From CAYFVR01 sp046541515 (GTDB taxonomy: Bacteria > Desulfobacterota > Desulfobacteria > Desulfobacterales > Desulfococcaceae), in the NCBI GenBank assembly GCA_046541515.1, contig JBKHDD010000003.1, positions 1 to 64,000 on the forward strand: 64,000 bases of DNA, in the 5' to 3' direction. Made by a program: the position numbers and the translations under genes. Positions 34,581 through 43,287 of the stretch are shown piece by piece. Position 1 is the stretch's first letter; each line of letters starts with the position of its first letter. The notes under the pieces are model-generated. The model ran no database searches, had not been told where the DNA came from, and saw nothing but the letters and a program-made list of their open reading frames with translations.

Positions 34581-36322
34581 AATTCCGCCGGTTCCAGGGC
34601 CCGCATTTTTTCCCGCAGCTTGCGAATGTCCCCGGCGTCCTCTTCCGGGTCCCGTTTTTCCAGGCTGCGGCGATAGTATTCCAGCGCCTTTTCCGGTTCG
34701 TCCAGCTTGTGGTAGGCGTCGCCGACGTGCTCCAGAATCACGGGATCGTCGGGCGCAAGCTCGGTGGCCCGCAGAAGGTGGACCAGCGCGGTTTCATAGT
34801 CGCCTCGCCGGTAAAAGACCCAGCCCAGGCTGTCGATGATGTAGCCGTCGTCGGGCTTGTATTTCAGCGCCTCCCGGATGAGCCGTTCGGCCTCGTCCAG
34901 CCGAATGCCCATGTCGGCGTAGGTGTATCCCAGGTAGTTGAGGGCGTTGGCGTTTTTGGGGTCCATGTCGATGACGGTTTTCATCATCTCGATGGAGTCG
35001 GTCTTCCGGTCCCACTGGTCGTAGACCACCCCGAGCCGGAACCGGATGCGGACGCTGTCGGGTTCGATCTCCAGGGCCCGATTGAGGGTTTCCACCGCCG
35101 CTTCGAAATCCTCCACCTCTTCGTAAAAGGAGGCCAGGTAGATCAGGAATTCCTCGTTTTCCGGGGCCTGGGCGATGGCCGATTCCAGAAATTCAATGCC
35201 CTCCCGCATCTGTTCCCGCTCTTGCAGGAGAAAGGCGACGTGCACCACCGCGCTTTCGAAAAAGCGGGATTCCGGCCCCACCGCGCGGAAATGGCGAATG
35301 ACCATCTCGGCGTCCTCGATGCCGTCCGCCGCCACGCCGGCGATGTAATGCAACTCGGAATTGCCCGGCGCGCCCTTCAGGAGGCCTTCCAAAAGGATCA
35401 CGGCCGCCTCGAAGTTTTTCCGCTCGATGTAATGCTCCACCACCGCCCGGACGATCTCCGGGTTTTCGCCGCTTTCCCGACCCAGTTCCGCCAAGATTTC
35501 GGCGGCGGAGCGGGTGCGCCCCTGGTTGTAGTGGTGGTAGGCCAGACCCAGTTTGGCCCGAACGTTGTCCGGGTTGTCGGCCAGCAACTTCTGGTAGGCC
35601 GCCATCGCCTTTTCCGCCTCGCCCCGGCGTTCGTAAATATCGATCAGGGCAAAGCGGGATTCCTCCAGGTCGGGCTCCATCTCCAGCGCTTTTTGGAACA
35701 TTTCCTCGGCCCGGTCCAGCCGGCCCCGTTCCGCCTCGATCCGTCCCAAAAAGAAATAGCCGCCGTAGGCGTCCGGGAACCGGTTCACCAGCTCATCGTA
35801 GACCCGGTAGGCGGCGTCCAGCTCTTCGGCCTCCATGTACAGGCCGCCCAGCCGCAGGTAAATCTCCCGCTGGTCCGGGTCGGCGGCCAGCGCCTGCTCG
35901 AAGGCGGTCCGGGCCGCGTCGGCGTCGTCCAGCCCCTGCTGGAGCTTGCCGTACAGGACCAGGGCCTCCACGTTTTCCGGGGTGCGATCCAGCAACCGCT
36001 CCAGCAAGACGACGGCCTTTTCCGGCTCCCGTTGGCGCAGGTAGAGATTCACCAGCTCCCGCTTTAAAAACAGGGAGTTGGGATCCATCTCAACGGCATT
36101 TTCCATGGCGGCCACGGCCTCGGGCATCTTTCCGTCGCGCAAGGCCAGCTGGGCCAGGGAATAGAAAAAGTACCGATCCCCGTTCTCCGACGTGGGAAAA
36201 TAGCTCACGTAGCCCGGCTTGGGCTTTGGTCCGGCTTCCTCCGGGCCGGCGCAGCCAAGAAACAAGTGGAGGACGCCCATCAGCAACGGAAGGACGGCGA
36301 CCTTTCGCGCATGTGGCATCAT
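34577..36322 (-). CDS. TPR-repeat lipoprotein
   Basis: The 581-residue protein has an N-terminal signal and lipobox FLGC. About a dozen TPR units then cover nearly the whole mature chain (for example EVDPNSLFLKRELVNLYL-like units and the later NYLGYTYADMG and DSLGWVFYRRGDYE). Large TPR lipoproteins next to LolB-like proteins are common in Desulfobacterota and are thought to scaffold envelope complexes. It is coupled by ATGA to the LolB-like gene and lies 45 bases downstream of the sigma factor gene. Confidence 0.85.
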   Translation of the reverse strand: MMPHARKVAVLPLLMGVLHLFLGCAGPEEAGPKPKPGYVSYFPTSENGDRYFFYSLAQLALRDGKMPEAVAAMENAVEMDPNSLFLKRELVNLYLRQREPEKAVVLLERLLDRTPENVEALVLYGKLQQGLDDADAARTAFEQALAADPDQREIYLRLGGLYMEAEELDAAYRVYDELVNRFPDAYGGYFFLGRIEAERGRLDRAEEMFQKALEMEPDLEESRFALIDIYERRGEAEKAMAAYQKLLADNPDNVRAKLGLAYHHYNQGRTRSAAEILAELGRESGENPEIVRAVVEHYIERKNFEAAVILLEGLLKGAPGNSELHYIAGVAADGIEDAEMVIRHFRAVGPESRFFESAVVHVAFLLQEREQMREGIEFLESAIAQAPENEEFLIYLASFYEEVEDFEAAVETLNRALEIEPDSVRIRFRLGVVYDQWDRKTDSIEMMKTVIDMDPKNANALNYLGYTYADMGIRLDEAERLIREALKYKPDDGYIIDSLGWVFYRRGDYETALVHLLRATELAPDDPVILEHVGDAYHKLDEPEKALEYYRRSLEKRDPEEDAGDIRKLREKMRALEPAEL

Positions 36323-36367
36323 GTCGCGCCGGTCCGGAAGAGAAAGGCCGGGAGGGAAATTCCCGGG

Positions 36368-37369
36368 TCAGGAGACGGCGGCGCCGTCGGTGTAGGCCTC
36401 GAAGTCGATAATTTCACGCTTGAAAAATTCCCGCATTTTTTTGACAACGTTTTTTTCCACCTGGCGGACCCGCTCCCGGGAAATGCCGTACCGGTCGCCG
36501 ATTTCCTGAAGCGTGACCGGACTGTCCGAGAAGATCCGGGAGTCGAAGATTTCCAGCTCCCGGTCGGTCAGCTTTTTCTTGAACTCGGCGATCTTCTGAT
36601 GCAGCAGCACGTCCATCTCTTTTTTGGCCACCCGGTCTTCGGCCGATTCGGCTTCGGTGCTCAGAAAATCGATTCGCTCGGTGTCCGAGTCCTCCTTGAG
36701 CGGCGCGTCCAGAGACACGTCCCAGCCGTCCAGCCGCTGGTCCATGTCGATGATTTCCCGCTCGGAGACGCCCAGCTTTTGGGAGAGCAGCTTGGGCTTG
36801 GGGTCGAACCCCTGGTCGATGAGCTTCTGCTTTTCCTTTTTAAGCTTGAAAAAAAGCTTGCGTTGGCCCTGGGTGGTTCCGATCTTCACCAGTCGCCAGT
36901 TGTCCATGATAAACTTGAGAATGTAGGCCTTGATCCAAAAAGAGGCGTAGTAGCTGAATTTGACGTTTTTGTATGGGTCGAATTTCTTGACCGCCTGCAT
37001 GAGGCCGATGTTGCCCTCCTGGATGAGATCCAGCAAGTTCTGCATCCAGACCCGCTGGAATTCCAGCGCGATTTTCACCACCAGCCGAAGGTTGGAGGTC
37101 ACCAGGGTGTAGGCCGCCTCGGTGTCGCCTTCCTCGCGGACGCGCATGGCCAGCTCCCGCTCCTCCTCCCGGGTGAGCAACCGGTAGCGGCTGACCTCGG
37201 CGAGATATCGCTGGAGGGGATCGAACTTGACCAGGGATTTGTCCGCGGAAACGCCGGCGCCGCCGGCCTTCCGGTTGTCAATCACCTTTCCCCGCAGGCC
37301 GCTTTCCGCCTCGTTTTTGGCGTCCGCCCCTTCGGGGGTCTGATCCTTCCGGTCTTCCTTATTTGTCAT
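36368..37369 (-). CDS. rpoH: RNA polymerase sigma factor, RpoH (sigma-32) type
   Basis: The 333-residue sigma-70-family factor starts with a charged tail of about 50 residues. Region 1.2 is at about 52-80 and region 2 has NLRLVVKIA, LDLIQEGNIGLMQAVKKFDP and the -10-binding FSYYASFWIKAYI. An RpoH-box-like QRKLFFKLKKEK follows region 2. Region 4 is the helix-turn-helix LQEIGDRYGISRERVRQVE. The QRKLFF segment supports heat-shock sigma rather than the housekeeping factor. It is the first gene of the minus-strand run leading into the two lipoproteins. Confidence 0.9.
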   Translation of the reverse strand: MTNKEDRKDQTPEGADAKNEAESGLRGKVIDNRKAGGAGVSADKSLVKFDPLQRYLAEVSRYRLLTREEERELAMRVREEGDTEAAYTLVTSNLRLVVKIALEFQRVWMQNLLDLIQEGNIGLMQAVKKFDPYKNVKFSYYASFWIKAYILKFIMDNWRLVKIGTTQGQRKLFFKLKKEKQKLIDQGFDPKPKLLSQKLGVSEREIIDMDQRLDGWDVSLDAPLKEDSDTERIDFLSTEAESAEDRVAKKEMDVLLHQKIAEFKKKLTDRELEIFDSRIFSDSPVTLQEIGDRYGISRERVRQVEKNVVKKMREFFKREIIDFEAYTDGAAVS

Positions 37370-37524
37370 GGCTGATCCGTCATGGAATGTAAACGTGGGG
37401 GGTATGGGATAAAACGAAAAAACTACATTATCATGAAGCGGATGGGGATTTCAAGGAGAGGCGTGGAAAACGGCGATTTCCGTTGGACAACGAAAAGGAC
37501 ATCTGGTAAAAACAAAGCCCTTGC

Positions 37525-37601
<77 letters not shown>

Positions 37602-38013
37602 CCCAATCATCCCGTTCTTCCATCCAGCTTCGGGACCGCGAATTCCGCTATTTTCGTACCGGATTGCCGTTTGGGAAAAGTTTAATTCTTCTCAAAACCC
37701 GTCCCGATTGGAATCCCGGCCATCCACTTCACGGCGTTTCCGCAACCCCCGAAGCGCCGAAACAAATTCGAAATTCCGCCAACTTCGGAGTTGGGCTCGC
37801 CGGGCGCGACCCAAATACCATAAGACCAAAAACCGGCTTGTCATCCTTCCGCCGAGCGAAATCCGCCGGCGGCCGCTCGGGACGATTGACCAAGCTTTCC
37901 GCGTCACCTGCACGATCTAACACAACGTTCCGCGTTTTTCCAGCGGGAAAATCCTTGGATACCGCCCGGAAGGGACCGTCCAGCCGATCCGGGAACAGCG
38001 AAAGGAGAAGGCC
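37602..38013. other. Intergenic region after tRNA-Arg
   Basis: No convincing gene lies in these 412 bases. Short open frames exist on both strands, but none has a good ribosome binding site or recognisable product. The only clear signal is AAAGGAGAAGG at its end, which is the ribosome binding site of the caspase-like gene. I see no exact repeat of the tRNA 3' end that would mark an att site. Confidence 0.4.
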
Positions 38014-39102
38014 ATGGCGAGGCGCGCACTGCTGGTGGGCATCAACGATTACAAGGGCATCGGCGATCTTCGGGGCTGCAAGAACGACGTGCTGAACATG
38101 CGCACCATTCTGAAAACCCATCTGGGCTTCACCAACAACGACATCCGGGTGGTCTTCGACGACCGGGCCACCAAGGCCGGCATCCTGCACCGACTGGAGT
38201 TCATGGTGGACGTGGCCGAGCCCGGCGATTTCATGGTTTTCCATTTTTCCGGCCACGGCTCTCAGATTCGGGACCGCGACGGCGACGAACTGGAAGACGG
38301 GCTGGACGAGCTTCTGTGCCCCCACGACATGGACTGGGACGGAACCTTCATTTTGGACGACGATCTGGACCGGATTTTCCGCCGGGTGCCGGAAGGGGCG
38401 CATCTGGAGGTTTTTCTGGACAGTTGCCACTCCGGCACCGCCACCCGTTCCGCGGATTTGGGACGTCCCCAGGAGCTGGGGCCGGAAAACCCGGTGTCGA
38501 GCCGCTTTCTGCCGCCGCCGCTGGACATCGAGATGCGGGCGGAGGGCGAGGAAATGGCGCTGGGCGCGCCCCGGGGCTTCATGACGGCGAACCGTTCCGG
38601 GGTGCGCAGCACCCAGAACCATGTGCTCTGGTCCGGCGCCATGGCCAACCAGGAGGCTGCCGACGCCCCCTTTCATGGGGTCTATTACGGAGCTTTTTCC
38701 TACTTTTTCTGCAAGCACATGCGGGAAACCGGCGGCAACATCAGCCGGCGGAACCTGCTGGAACGCGTCCGCGATTCCTTGAAACGTTACGGATTTTGGC
38801 AGATTCCCCAACTGGCCTGCCCCACCGAGGCGGCTTTTGAGCAGCATCCGCTTCAATTTCCGCCGGATGAAACGGACGCGGGGGGAACGCCCCGGCGAAT
38901 GCTGCGGCTGACCACGCCCTACATGCGCGGCGAAGACGTGCGCGAGGTCCAGGCGGCGTTGGCGCGGGCGGGATACCGAATCTCCGCAGATGGCGTCTTC
39001 GGCCCTCACACCCGCCGAATCGTGGTGCAGTTCCAGCGAGACAAGGGGCTGATGGTGGACGGGATTGTGGGGAATCAGGTGTACGGGGCGTTGTTTGGAT
39101 GA
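38014..39102 (+). CDS. Caspase-like (peptidase C14) protein with peptidoglycan-binding domain
   Basis: The 362-residue protein has a metacaspase-type p20 domain. ALLVGINDYKG begins at residue 5, the catalytic His lies in FHFSGHGSQ (about 77-80) and the catalytic Cys in FLDSCHSG (about 139). The C-terminal 60 residues are a PG_binding_1 domain (GEDVREVQAALARAGY, then TRRIVVQFQRDKGLMVDG). No signal peptide is visible, although a wall-binding domain suggests an extracytoplasmic target; secretion by another route or lysis-dependent access is possible. The ribosome binding site AAAGGAG is excellent. Bacterial caspase-like proteases can be defence or cell-death effectors, but no partner sensor is adjacent. 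Confidence 0.88.
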   Translation: MARRALLVGINDYKGIGDLRGCKNDVLNMRTILKTHLGFTNNDIRVVFDDRATKAGILHRLEFMVDVAEPGDFMVFHFSGHGSQIRDRDGDELEDGLDELLCPHDMDWDGTFILDDDLDRIFRRVPEGAHLEVFLDSCHSGTATRSADLGRPQELGPENPVSSRFLPPPLDIEMRAEGEEMALGAPRGFMTANRSGVRSTQNHVLWSGAMANQEAADAPFHGVYYGAFSYFFCKHMRETGGNISRRNLLERVRDSLKRYGFWQIPQLACPTEAAFEQHPLQFPPDETDAGGTPRRMLRLTTPYMRGEDVREVQAALARAGYRISADGVFGPHTRRIVVQFQRDKGLMVDGIVGNQVYGALFG

Positions 39103-39110
39103 TGGCTTCG

Positions 39111-39139
39111 CGGGCGGCCTTCCCGGACCGCCCGGTTTT
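39111..39139 (+). terminator. Terminator after the caspase-like gene
   Basis: A perfect 7-bp stem CGGGCGG / CCGCCCG (39111-39117 and 39128-39134) is followed by GTTTTC, nine bases after the stop codon. Confidence 0.7.
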
Positions 39140-39199
39140 CCGTTCGTGTTTCCGCCTTCAGCATGGCATGGTGGGCAAAATCCCGACGGGGTTTGCCAA

Positions 39200-40437
39200 G
39201 GGTGCAAACCAATAATTTAGATTTTGCCCAAAAAAATATTCGCTCGTGGGTTTTGTCCGCAAGGTCGAACCGCGCTTCCCTTCCGCGCCGTCGAGTTGGC
39301 CGTCCCGACGCCTTCGTTCAAGACGGCCGGTCGAATTCCCGAGCGGGAGGGGATCGGGCTGAGCCCGAACAAGCTCCGAAAAATGACGGCGAAGCCGGGC
39401 CCTCTCGATCCATGTTCCCGGGTTGAACGGCTTCCGGAATCCGGAGATGCCTCGGCTCTCGAAAACCGGCGCGTTCTGCCCGCCGTGGACGGCGGACGCG
39501 CAAGAGGCCGGAAGAACAAAAGAGGCCCCACCGCCCGCCGGCGCCAAACCGCGGGGCTTTCATGCGGACCGGGTCGAGCCGAAGCGCTCCGGCGTTTACG
39601 CGATCGACGAAAAGGGCGAGATCGTCAAGGACCTCGCCCCTTCGTGGACGGGACGACGGCCAGGCTCGACGCGTTTCTGGAGCTGCTCGAAGCCCGTCTT
39701 TCCCGCCTGCGCGTGGACGAGGCGTCCGAAGTCGTCCTCGTCGGAGACGGCGCTCCATGGATATGGGGGCGCGTCCCGATCCTGCTCGGGAAAACGGGCG
39801 GGGCCGGCCTGAAAATCGCCGGAATTATCGACTGGACCCACGCGAAGCGGAACGGCCTTGATCATCGTTTCGGCCACCCATCCCGGGGTTGGAATCCCTG
39901 ACGATATTCCGTTGCCACTCTGCGGCGATGAATGGCCCAAAGCATGATCAAGACCGGCGGAACCTGAAAAAGACGCGTGAAACCCTTTCCAGGAAGAAGC
40001 TTCGGACGGTCGATTTCGAGCGCTTCAAGGGTCTTCTCTTCTCGGGCGAAATCGACGGGATCGTGGACGAAGTCAAGTCGGTTCCGAAGGTCAAGTCCGA
40101 CGGCAAAATCATGAAAAAGCTGAAAAGTTATTTCGTGGCGAACAGGGACCGGATGCGCCGCGCCGCGAACCGGGCGATGAAACGCCCCATCGGTTCCGGG
40201 GGCGATCGAAAGCGCGATACGCCGTGACGCAAACATGCGGGTGAAAACTCCCGGGTCGTTCTGGAAGCTGGACTTCGCCGATACGGCGATATATCCGGGC
40301 GCCCAACTGCTCCGCGAAAGATGGGCAAACCTCGCCGACAACTGGACGCGGCCGCTGCGCGAGGATTTCCAGGCGACAGCCGGGGCGGTCCGGCCGCCGC
40401 GACCGAAGGGAACGATCCAAATTATTGGTTTGCCCCC
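39200..40437. mobile_element. Degraded insertion sequence with terminal inverted repeats
   Basis: The left end GGGTGCAAACCAATAATTT (from 39200) and the right end, read in reverse complement from 40437 (GGGGGCAAACCAATAATTTG), are inverted repeats of about 20 bases with one or two mismatches. The 1.24 kb between them contains only broken transposase coding sequence on the plus strand. I see no clear target duplication. The right end abuts the trmO stop codon by a dozen bases. Confidence 0.7.
39224..40380 (+). pseudogene. Frameshifted DDE-type transposase
   Basis: Pieces of one transposase are spread over all three plus frames. A segment VLVGDGAPWIWGRVPIL and IAGIIDWTHAKRN lies at about 39730-39855. 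A segment KKLKSYFVANRDRM followed by RPIGSGG lies at about 40110-40205. A segment MRVKTPGSFWKLDFADTAIY follows at about 40235-40295. Together they give the order of a DDE transposase (catalytic Asp, then the GSG-x-ES-like box and the final FWK region), but at least three frame changes break it. I do not assign the IS family. Confidence 0.7.
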
Positions 40438-40449
40438 CCAAAATAGAAA

Positions 40450-40971
40450 TCAAGGCTTCCCCGAAAACCGCCCGTCGTCCGCCGCCCCCTCCGTCGCCTC
40501 CGCCCGGCTTTCCAGCCAGCCGGCGCGCACCTCCTCCCGCCGGTCGAATTTGGGCACGTAGGGTTTGACGTCGATCAGCGGCGTGCCGTCCACGATGTCC
40601 ACCTCGCGGATGCGGACCCGGTTTTCCTCCACCGCCACCAGCCGCACGATGGAAAGCCCCACCGGATTGGGCCGGGACGGCGCCCGGGTGGCGAACAGGC
40701 CGCGCTCGGTTTGGTCCAGGAACGGCGTCACCTTCAACCCCGCGGGGGGCGGGCCGCATTTGTGGCAATGGTACAGCAGAATCAGGTGGGAGAAGCCGTC
40801 CAAATCGGCCAGCCCCGGGGCGTATTCCGGAAACAGAACGATCTCCCCTTCCGCATCCGCCCCGCCCGGCGGCTGGATGGGCGTGCCCTCCGGGGTTTTA
40901 AACGGCGTGTGGACAACGCCGATGGGGCGCAGGCGGATTTCGATGTTTGGGTCGATATCGGGAATTTGCAT
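40450..40971 (-). CDS. trmO: tRNA (N6-threonylcarbamoyl-A37) N6-methyltransferase, TrmO/TsaA type
   Basis: The 173-residue protein belongs to the TsaA/YaeB family. It uses S-adenosylmethionine to methylate t6A37 in some threonine tRNAs. Recognisable segments are RPIGVVHTPF near the N-terminus, LDGFSHLILLYHCH, FATRAPSRPNPVGLSIVRL (the SAM-binding signature) and DGTPLIDVKPYVPKFD. The ATG at 40971 gives the normal N-terminus. Although surrounded by pseudogenes and ending 12 bases from an IS end, the frame is intact. Confidence 0.9.
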   Translation of the reverse strand: MQIPDIDPNIEIRLRPIGVVHTPFKTPEGTPIQPPGGADAEGEIVLFPEYAPGLADLDGFSHLILLYHCHKCGPPPAGLKVTPFLDQTERGLFATRAPSRPNPVGLSIVRLVAVEENRVRIREVDIVDGTPLIDVKPYVPKFDRREEVRAGWLESRAEATEGAADDGRFSGKP

Positions 40972-41019
40972 GGGTCCTCCGGATACATGTTTTGGGTTGA
41001 AAAAAAATGGGTCGTCTCG

Positions 41020-41124
41020 GATCTCCGCATGGCAAAGGGCAACCGCAAGGAGTTGCCCCTACCAATGGCATATCGGGCTGGTTTTCGGCACGGTTTTGTA
41101 GGGAGGCTCCTTCCGGGCGCCACA
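41020..41124. repeat. Dispersed palindrome-containing repeat, copy 1
   Basis: The copy contains a hairpin GGGCAAC / GTTGCCC (41037-41059), the core AATGGCATATCGGG at 41064, then TTTTCGGCACGGTTTTG and a GGGAGGCTCC...GGGCGCC tail. It matches copy 2 over roughly 90 bases with scattered differences, in the same orientation, offset by 146 bases. Such non-coding units are typical of genome-wide repeat families. Confidence 0.7.
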
Positions 41125-41165
41125 GTCCCCGCTAAGACCAAATCCGACTGAAATCCGAAACGGCC

Positions 41166-41270
41166 GAATCGCGATGGCCGATAGAGCAACCGCAAGGGTT
41201 GCCCCTGAGAATGGCATATCGGGTTGATTTTCGGAAAGGTTTGGCAGGGACGCCCCTTGCGGGCGCCCCG
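41166..41270. repeat. Dispersed palindrome-containing repeat, copy 2
   Basis: The second copy has GCAACCGCAAGGGTTGC as its hairpin (41186-41202), the same core AATGGCATATCGGG at 41210, and a tail ending in CCCCTTGCGGGCGCCCCG. The upstream flank GATGGCCGATAGA also resembles the flank of copy 1, so the repeat unit may be longer than the conserved core. Confidence 0.7.
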
Positions 41271-41312
41271 CCCCCCGCGGAGAACAATTCCCATGAACCC
41301 GCCCCGCCCGAA

Positions 41313-42630
41313 TCAGATTCCCCCGCTCGGACGCCTTCGCCTCGCATCCTTCCCCCCCCGCAGCCGTTCGGCGAAGGGATCGATCCGCCCCGGCTCGTCG
41401 TGGACAAGAGCAACGCGCTTGATCCGCGGATTGCTCTTCCGGAGATAGCGCAGCATTTCGTCTCGGTCCGCGTGGGCGGAAAAAACCGACCAGCTTGGCG
41501 ACATGGGCGCGGAGGGGATATTCCTTGTTCAACAATTTCATCGTCGGCGGCGGATCGGGCCGGCCCGCCGCTTCCCGGGCGGCTCCCTGGTCCAAAATCC
41601 GGCGGCCCAGGGCATTTTCCGCCATGTAGCCCGCCACGAGAATGGCGTTTTTGGGATCGTGAATTTTGCGCCGCGGATGGTGCAGAATCCGCCCGGTCTC
41701 GCAAATGCCCGAAGAGGCCGGCACGATGCGGGGCCGATCTTCCTTCATCATCGCGATGGAATCCTCCGCCGTCTGGGAAAAATTCAACTGGCCGAAACGA
41801 AACGGGTTCTCCCCCTTTTCCAGAAAATCAACGCGGGTGTCCCGGTCGTAGACCTCCGGTCGCTCGCCGAACGCCTCGGTGATCCGGATGGCCAGCGGGC
41901 TGTCGATGCAGACTGGAATCCGAAGAACGCCCCGGCGTTTTGGAGCTGATCCAGCGGATAAATCGGCCCCTGGGCGCGGCCGCAGGCGAAGGAGGAAATC
42001 GGCGCCGTGCCGCCCCGGTCGGCGGTCTCCCGGACGATCTCCGCCGGCCGCTTTCGCAGGTCGGCCACCGGCTCGTGCAGCCGGTCGCCACAGGCGCTCT
42101 CCATTGCCGGCGGATCGACGTCCCGGTCCGCTCCGGGAAAATCCAGCCGGGGGGTCCCGCAAAATCGGCTTGCCGAACCGGCCGATGTCGCCGGAGTAGG
42201 CCACGGGCCGGGACGGGCCGTTCACGACGCATCGCAACAGGCTGAACGCCGAGCCCAAAATGTTCCCCGCCCCGTAAAAGGCGCGGTTCAGGTTTTTCCC
42301 CACCGCCACCGGCGTGGCGCAGGGAACGCCGTCGAAATGGGCCGGGGACGCCCCCGCTTCGGCCCGGGTGCGGAGCGGTTCCGCGGCGGCGAGCCGTCAC
42401 TCGTCCATCATCCGGCGGATGGCCTCCCGGTCCAGCTTGTGGCGGCCGCGCTTCGGCAGTTTTTTGATCTCCTGGAGGTCCCGGCCGGAAATTCCGTCGC
42501 CCGGCCCGGCGGCCTTCATCCGGGAAAGGGCGCCGCGCGCCGTTTTGTGGTTCAGATAGTCGTCGTCCGCCTCCTGGACGCGGCCGCTGTCCGGCGGCAG
42601 GCAGCCGTCGGCCGCGGCCCGGGTGCAGGC
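41313..42630 (-). pseudogene. Broken metallo-beta-lactamase-fold, beta-CASP RNase-type gene
   Basis: Minus-strand fragments in different frames line up with an MBL/beta-CASP exonuclease. They are SGRVQEADDDYLNHK (about 42580); FYGAGNILGSAF and AYSGDIGRFGKPILRDP (about 42270-42150); IPVCIDSPLAIRITEAFG, IVPASSGICETGRILHH and ILVAGYMAENALGRRIL (41910-41600); and FSAHADRDEMLRYL near 41480. The N-terminal HxHxDH metal motif is absent, a stop interrupts at 42397-42399, and several frame changes occur. The gene is dead or in pieces. Confidence 0.75.
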
Positions 42631-42659
42631 CGCCCGGCCGGCGAACCATCTCCAATCTC

Positions 42660-42997
42660 CCCTTCGCGTTTCTTAAAAATTTCCAAAACTTTCTTCGTGA
42701 AAATGGTTTCACGGTCCGATTTGGCGTAAAGAACAATCGGGGATGACGAGATTTTTCTCCTCGTTCGCTTGATAAACAAGCCGGAAACTACCGCTTTTTT
42801 CCCCGTTACAAATCGGAGCTTCTCACTCGGTATTTGCGTACCCCATCCCCTTCACGAATTAAAATCCCCAATTCGGGATTTTCGAGCAAATCCTCCAACG
42901 CTTCCCTCGTGTCTCGTTGCGAGGAGGGGCGCCGTTTCCGCAACTTCTTCAGGAAACGCAAAAACTCCCTGCCAAAAGCGACGTTATGGGTTGTCAA
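42660..42997 (-). pseudogene. Frameshifted RelE/ParE-type toxin
   Basis: Reading from a TTG at 42997, the product FGREFLRFLKKLRKRRP followed by ALEDLLENPELGILI and GVRKYRVRSSD matches the N-terminal two thirds of a RelE-type toxin. The frame then hits TAA at 42806. The next frame continues the family sequence (GEKSGSFRLVYQANEEKNLVIP) and a third frame finishes it (PIVLYAKSDRETIFTKKVLE). One of the slips lies at a run of C residues. Two indels make it non-functional unless sequence errors are present. Confidence 0.65.
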
Positions 42998-43236
42998 TTT
43001 CCGTTCGCCAATCGGGAGAAGGCCCCTGGTGCTCGGCTTCCTCAATCCATTCCTTCAAAATTCCCGAGGCCGCCAAGGCGCGATCTTCCGGCTCCTCTTC
43101 CAGATCAAAAAACGTCATCCGAAAGGCGTTCGATCTTTACGAACGACTTCACGTCCACAAGAAACGCCTTGGGCTATTCGTTTTCGTGCAGAACGGGGAA
43201 AAGATTCCGGGACCAAATTTTATCTGCAATCATGGA
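42984..43236 (-). pseudogene. Remnant of a small antitoxin-like gene upstream of the RelE fragment
   Basis: GGAGGAATTCC precedes an ATG at 43236 that opens MIADKIWSRNLF but stops after 19 codons (TAG at about 43179). A later ATG at 43118 gives an acidic 44-residue C-terminal part (FFDLEEEPEDRALAASGILK) ending at 42984, whose stop overlaps the toxin start region. The good ribosome binding site and overlap suggest an original antitoxin-toxin pair. I cannot name the antitoxin family. Confidence 0.45.
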
Positions 43237-43287
43237 ATTCCTCCTTCTGGGAAAAATGGGCTCGGAGCATAGTTCAAGCCCATGCAT

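Noticed and set aside
37602..38013. An attachment site created by integration at tRNA-Arg(TCT)
   Set aside because: I could not find a second copy of the tRNA 3' end within the variable region, and no integrase gene is present.
41313..42630. Programmed frameshifting in the MBL/beta-CASP gene
   Set aside because: Several unrelated slips, a stop and a missing N-terminal metal site fit decay. No slippery sequence with a downstream structure is evident.
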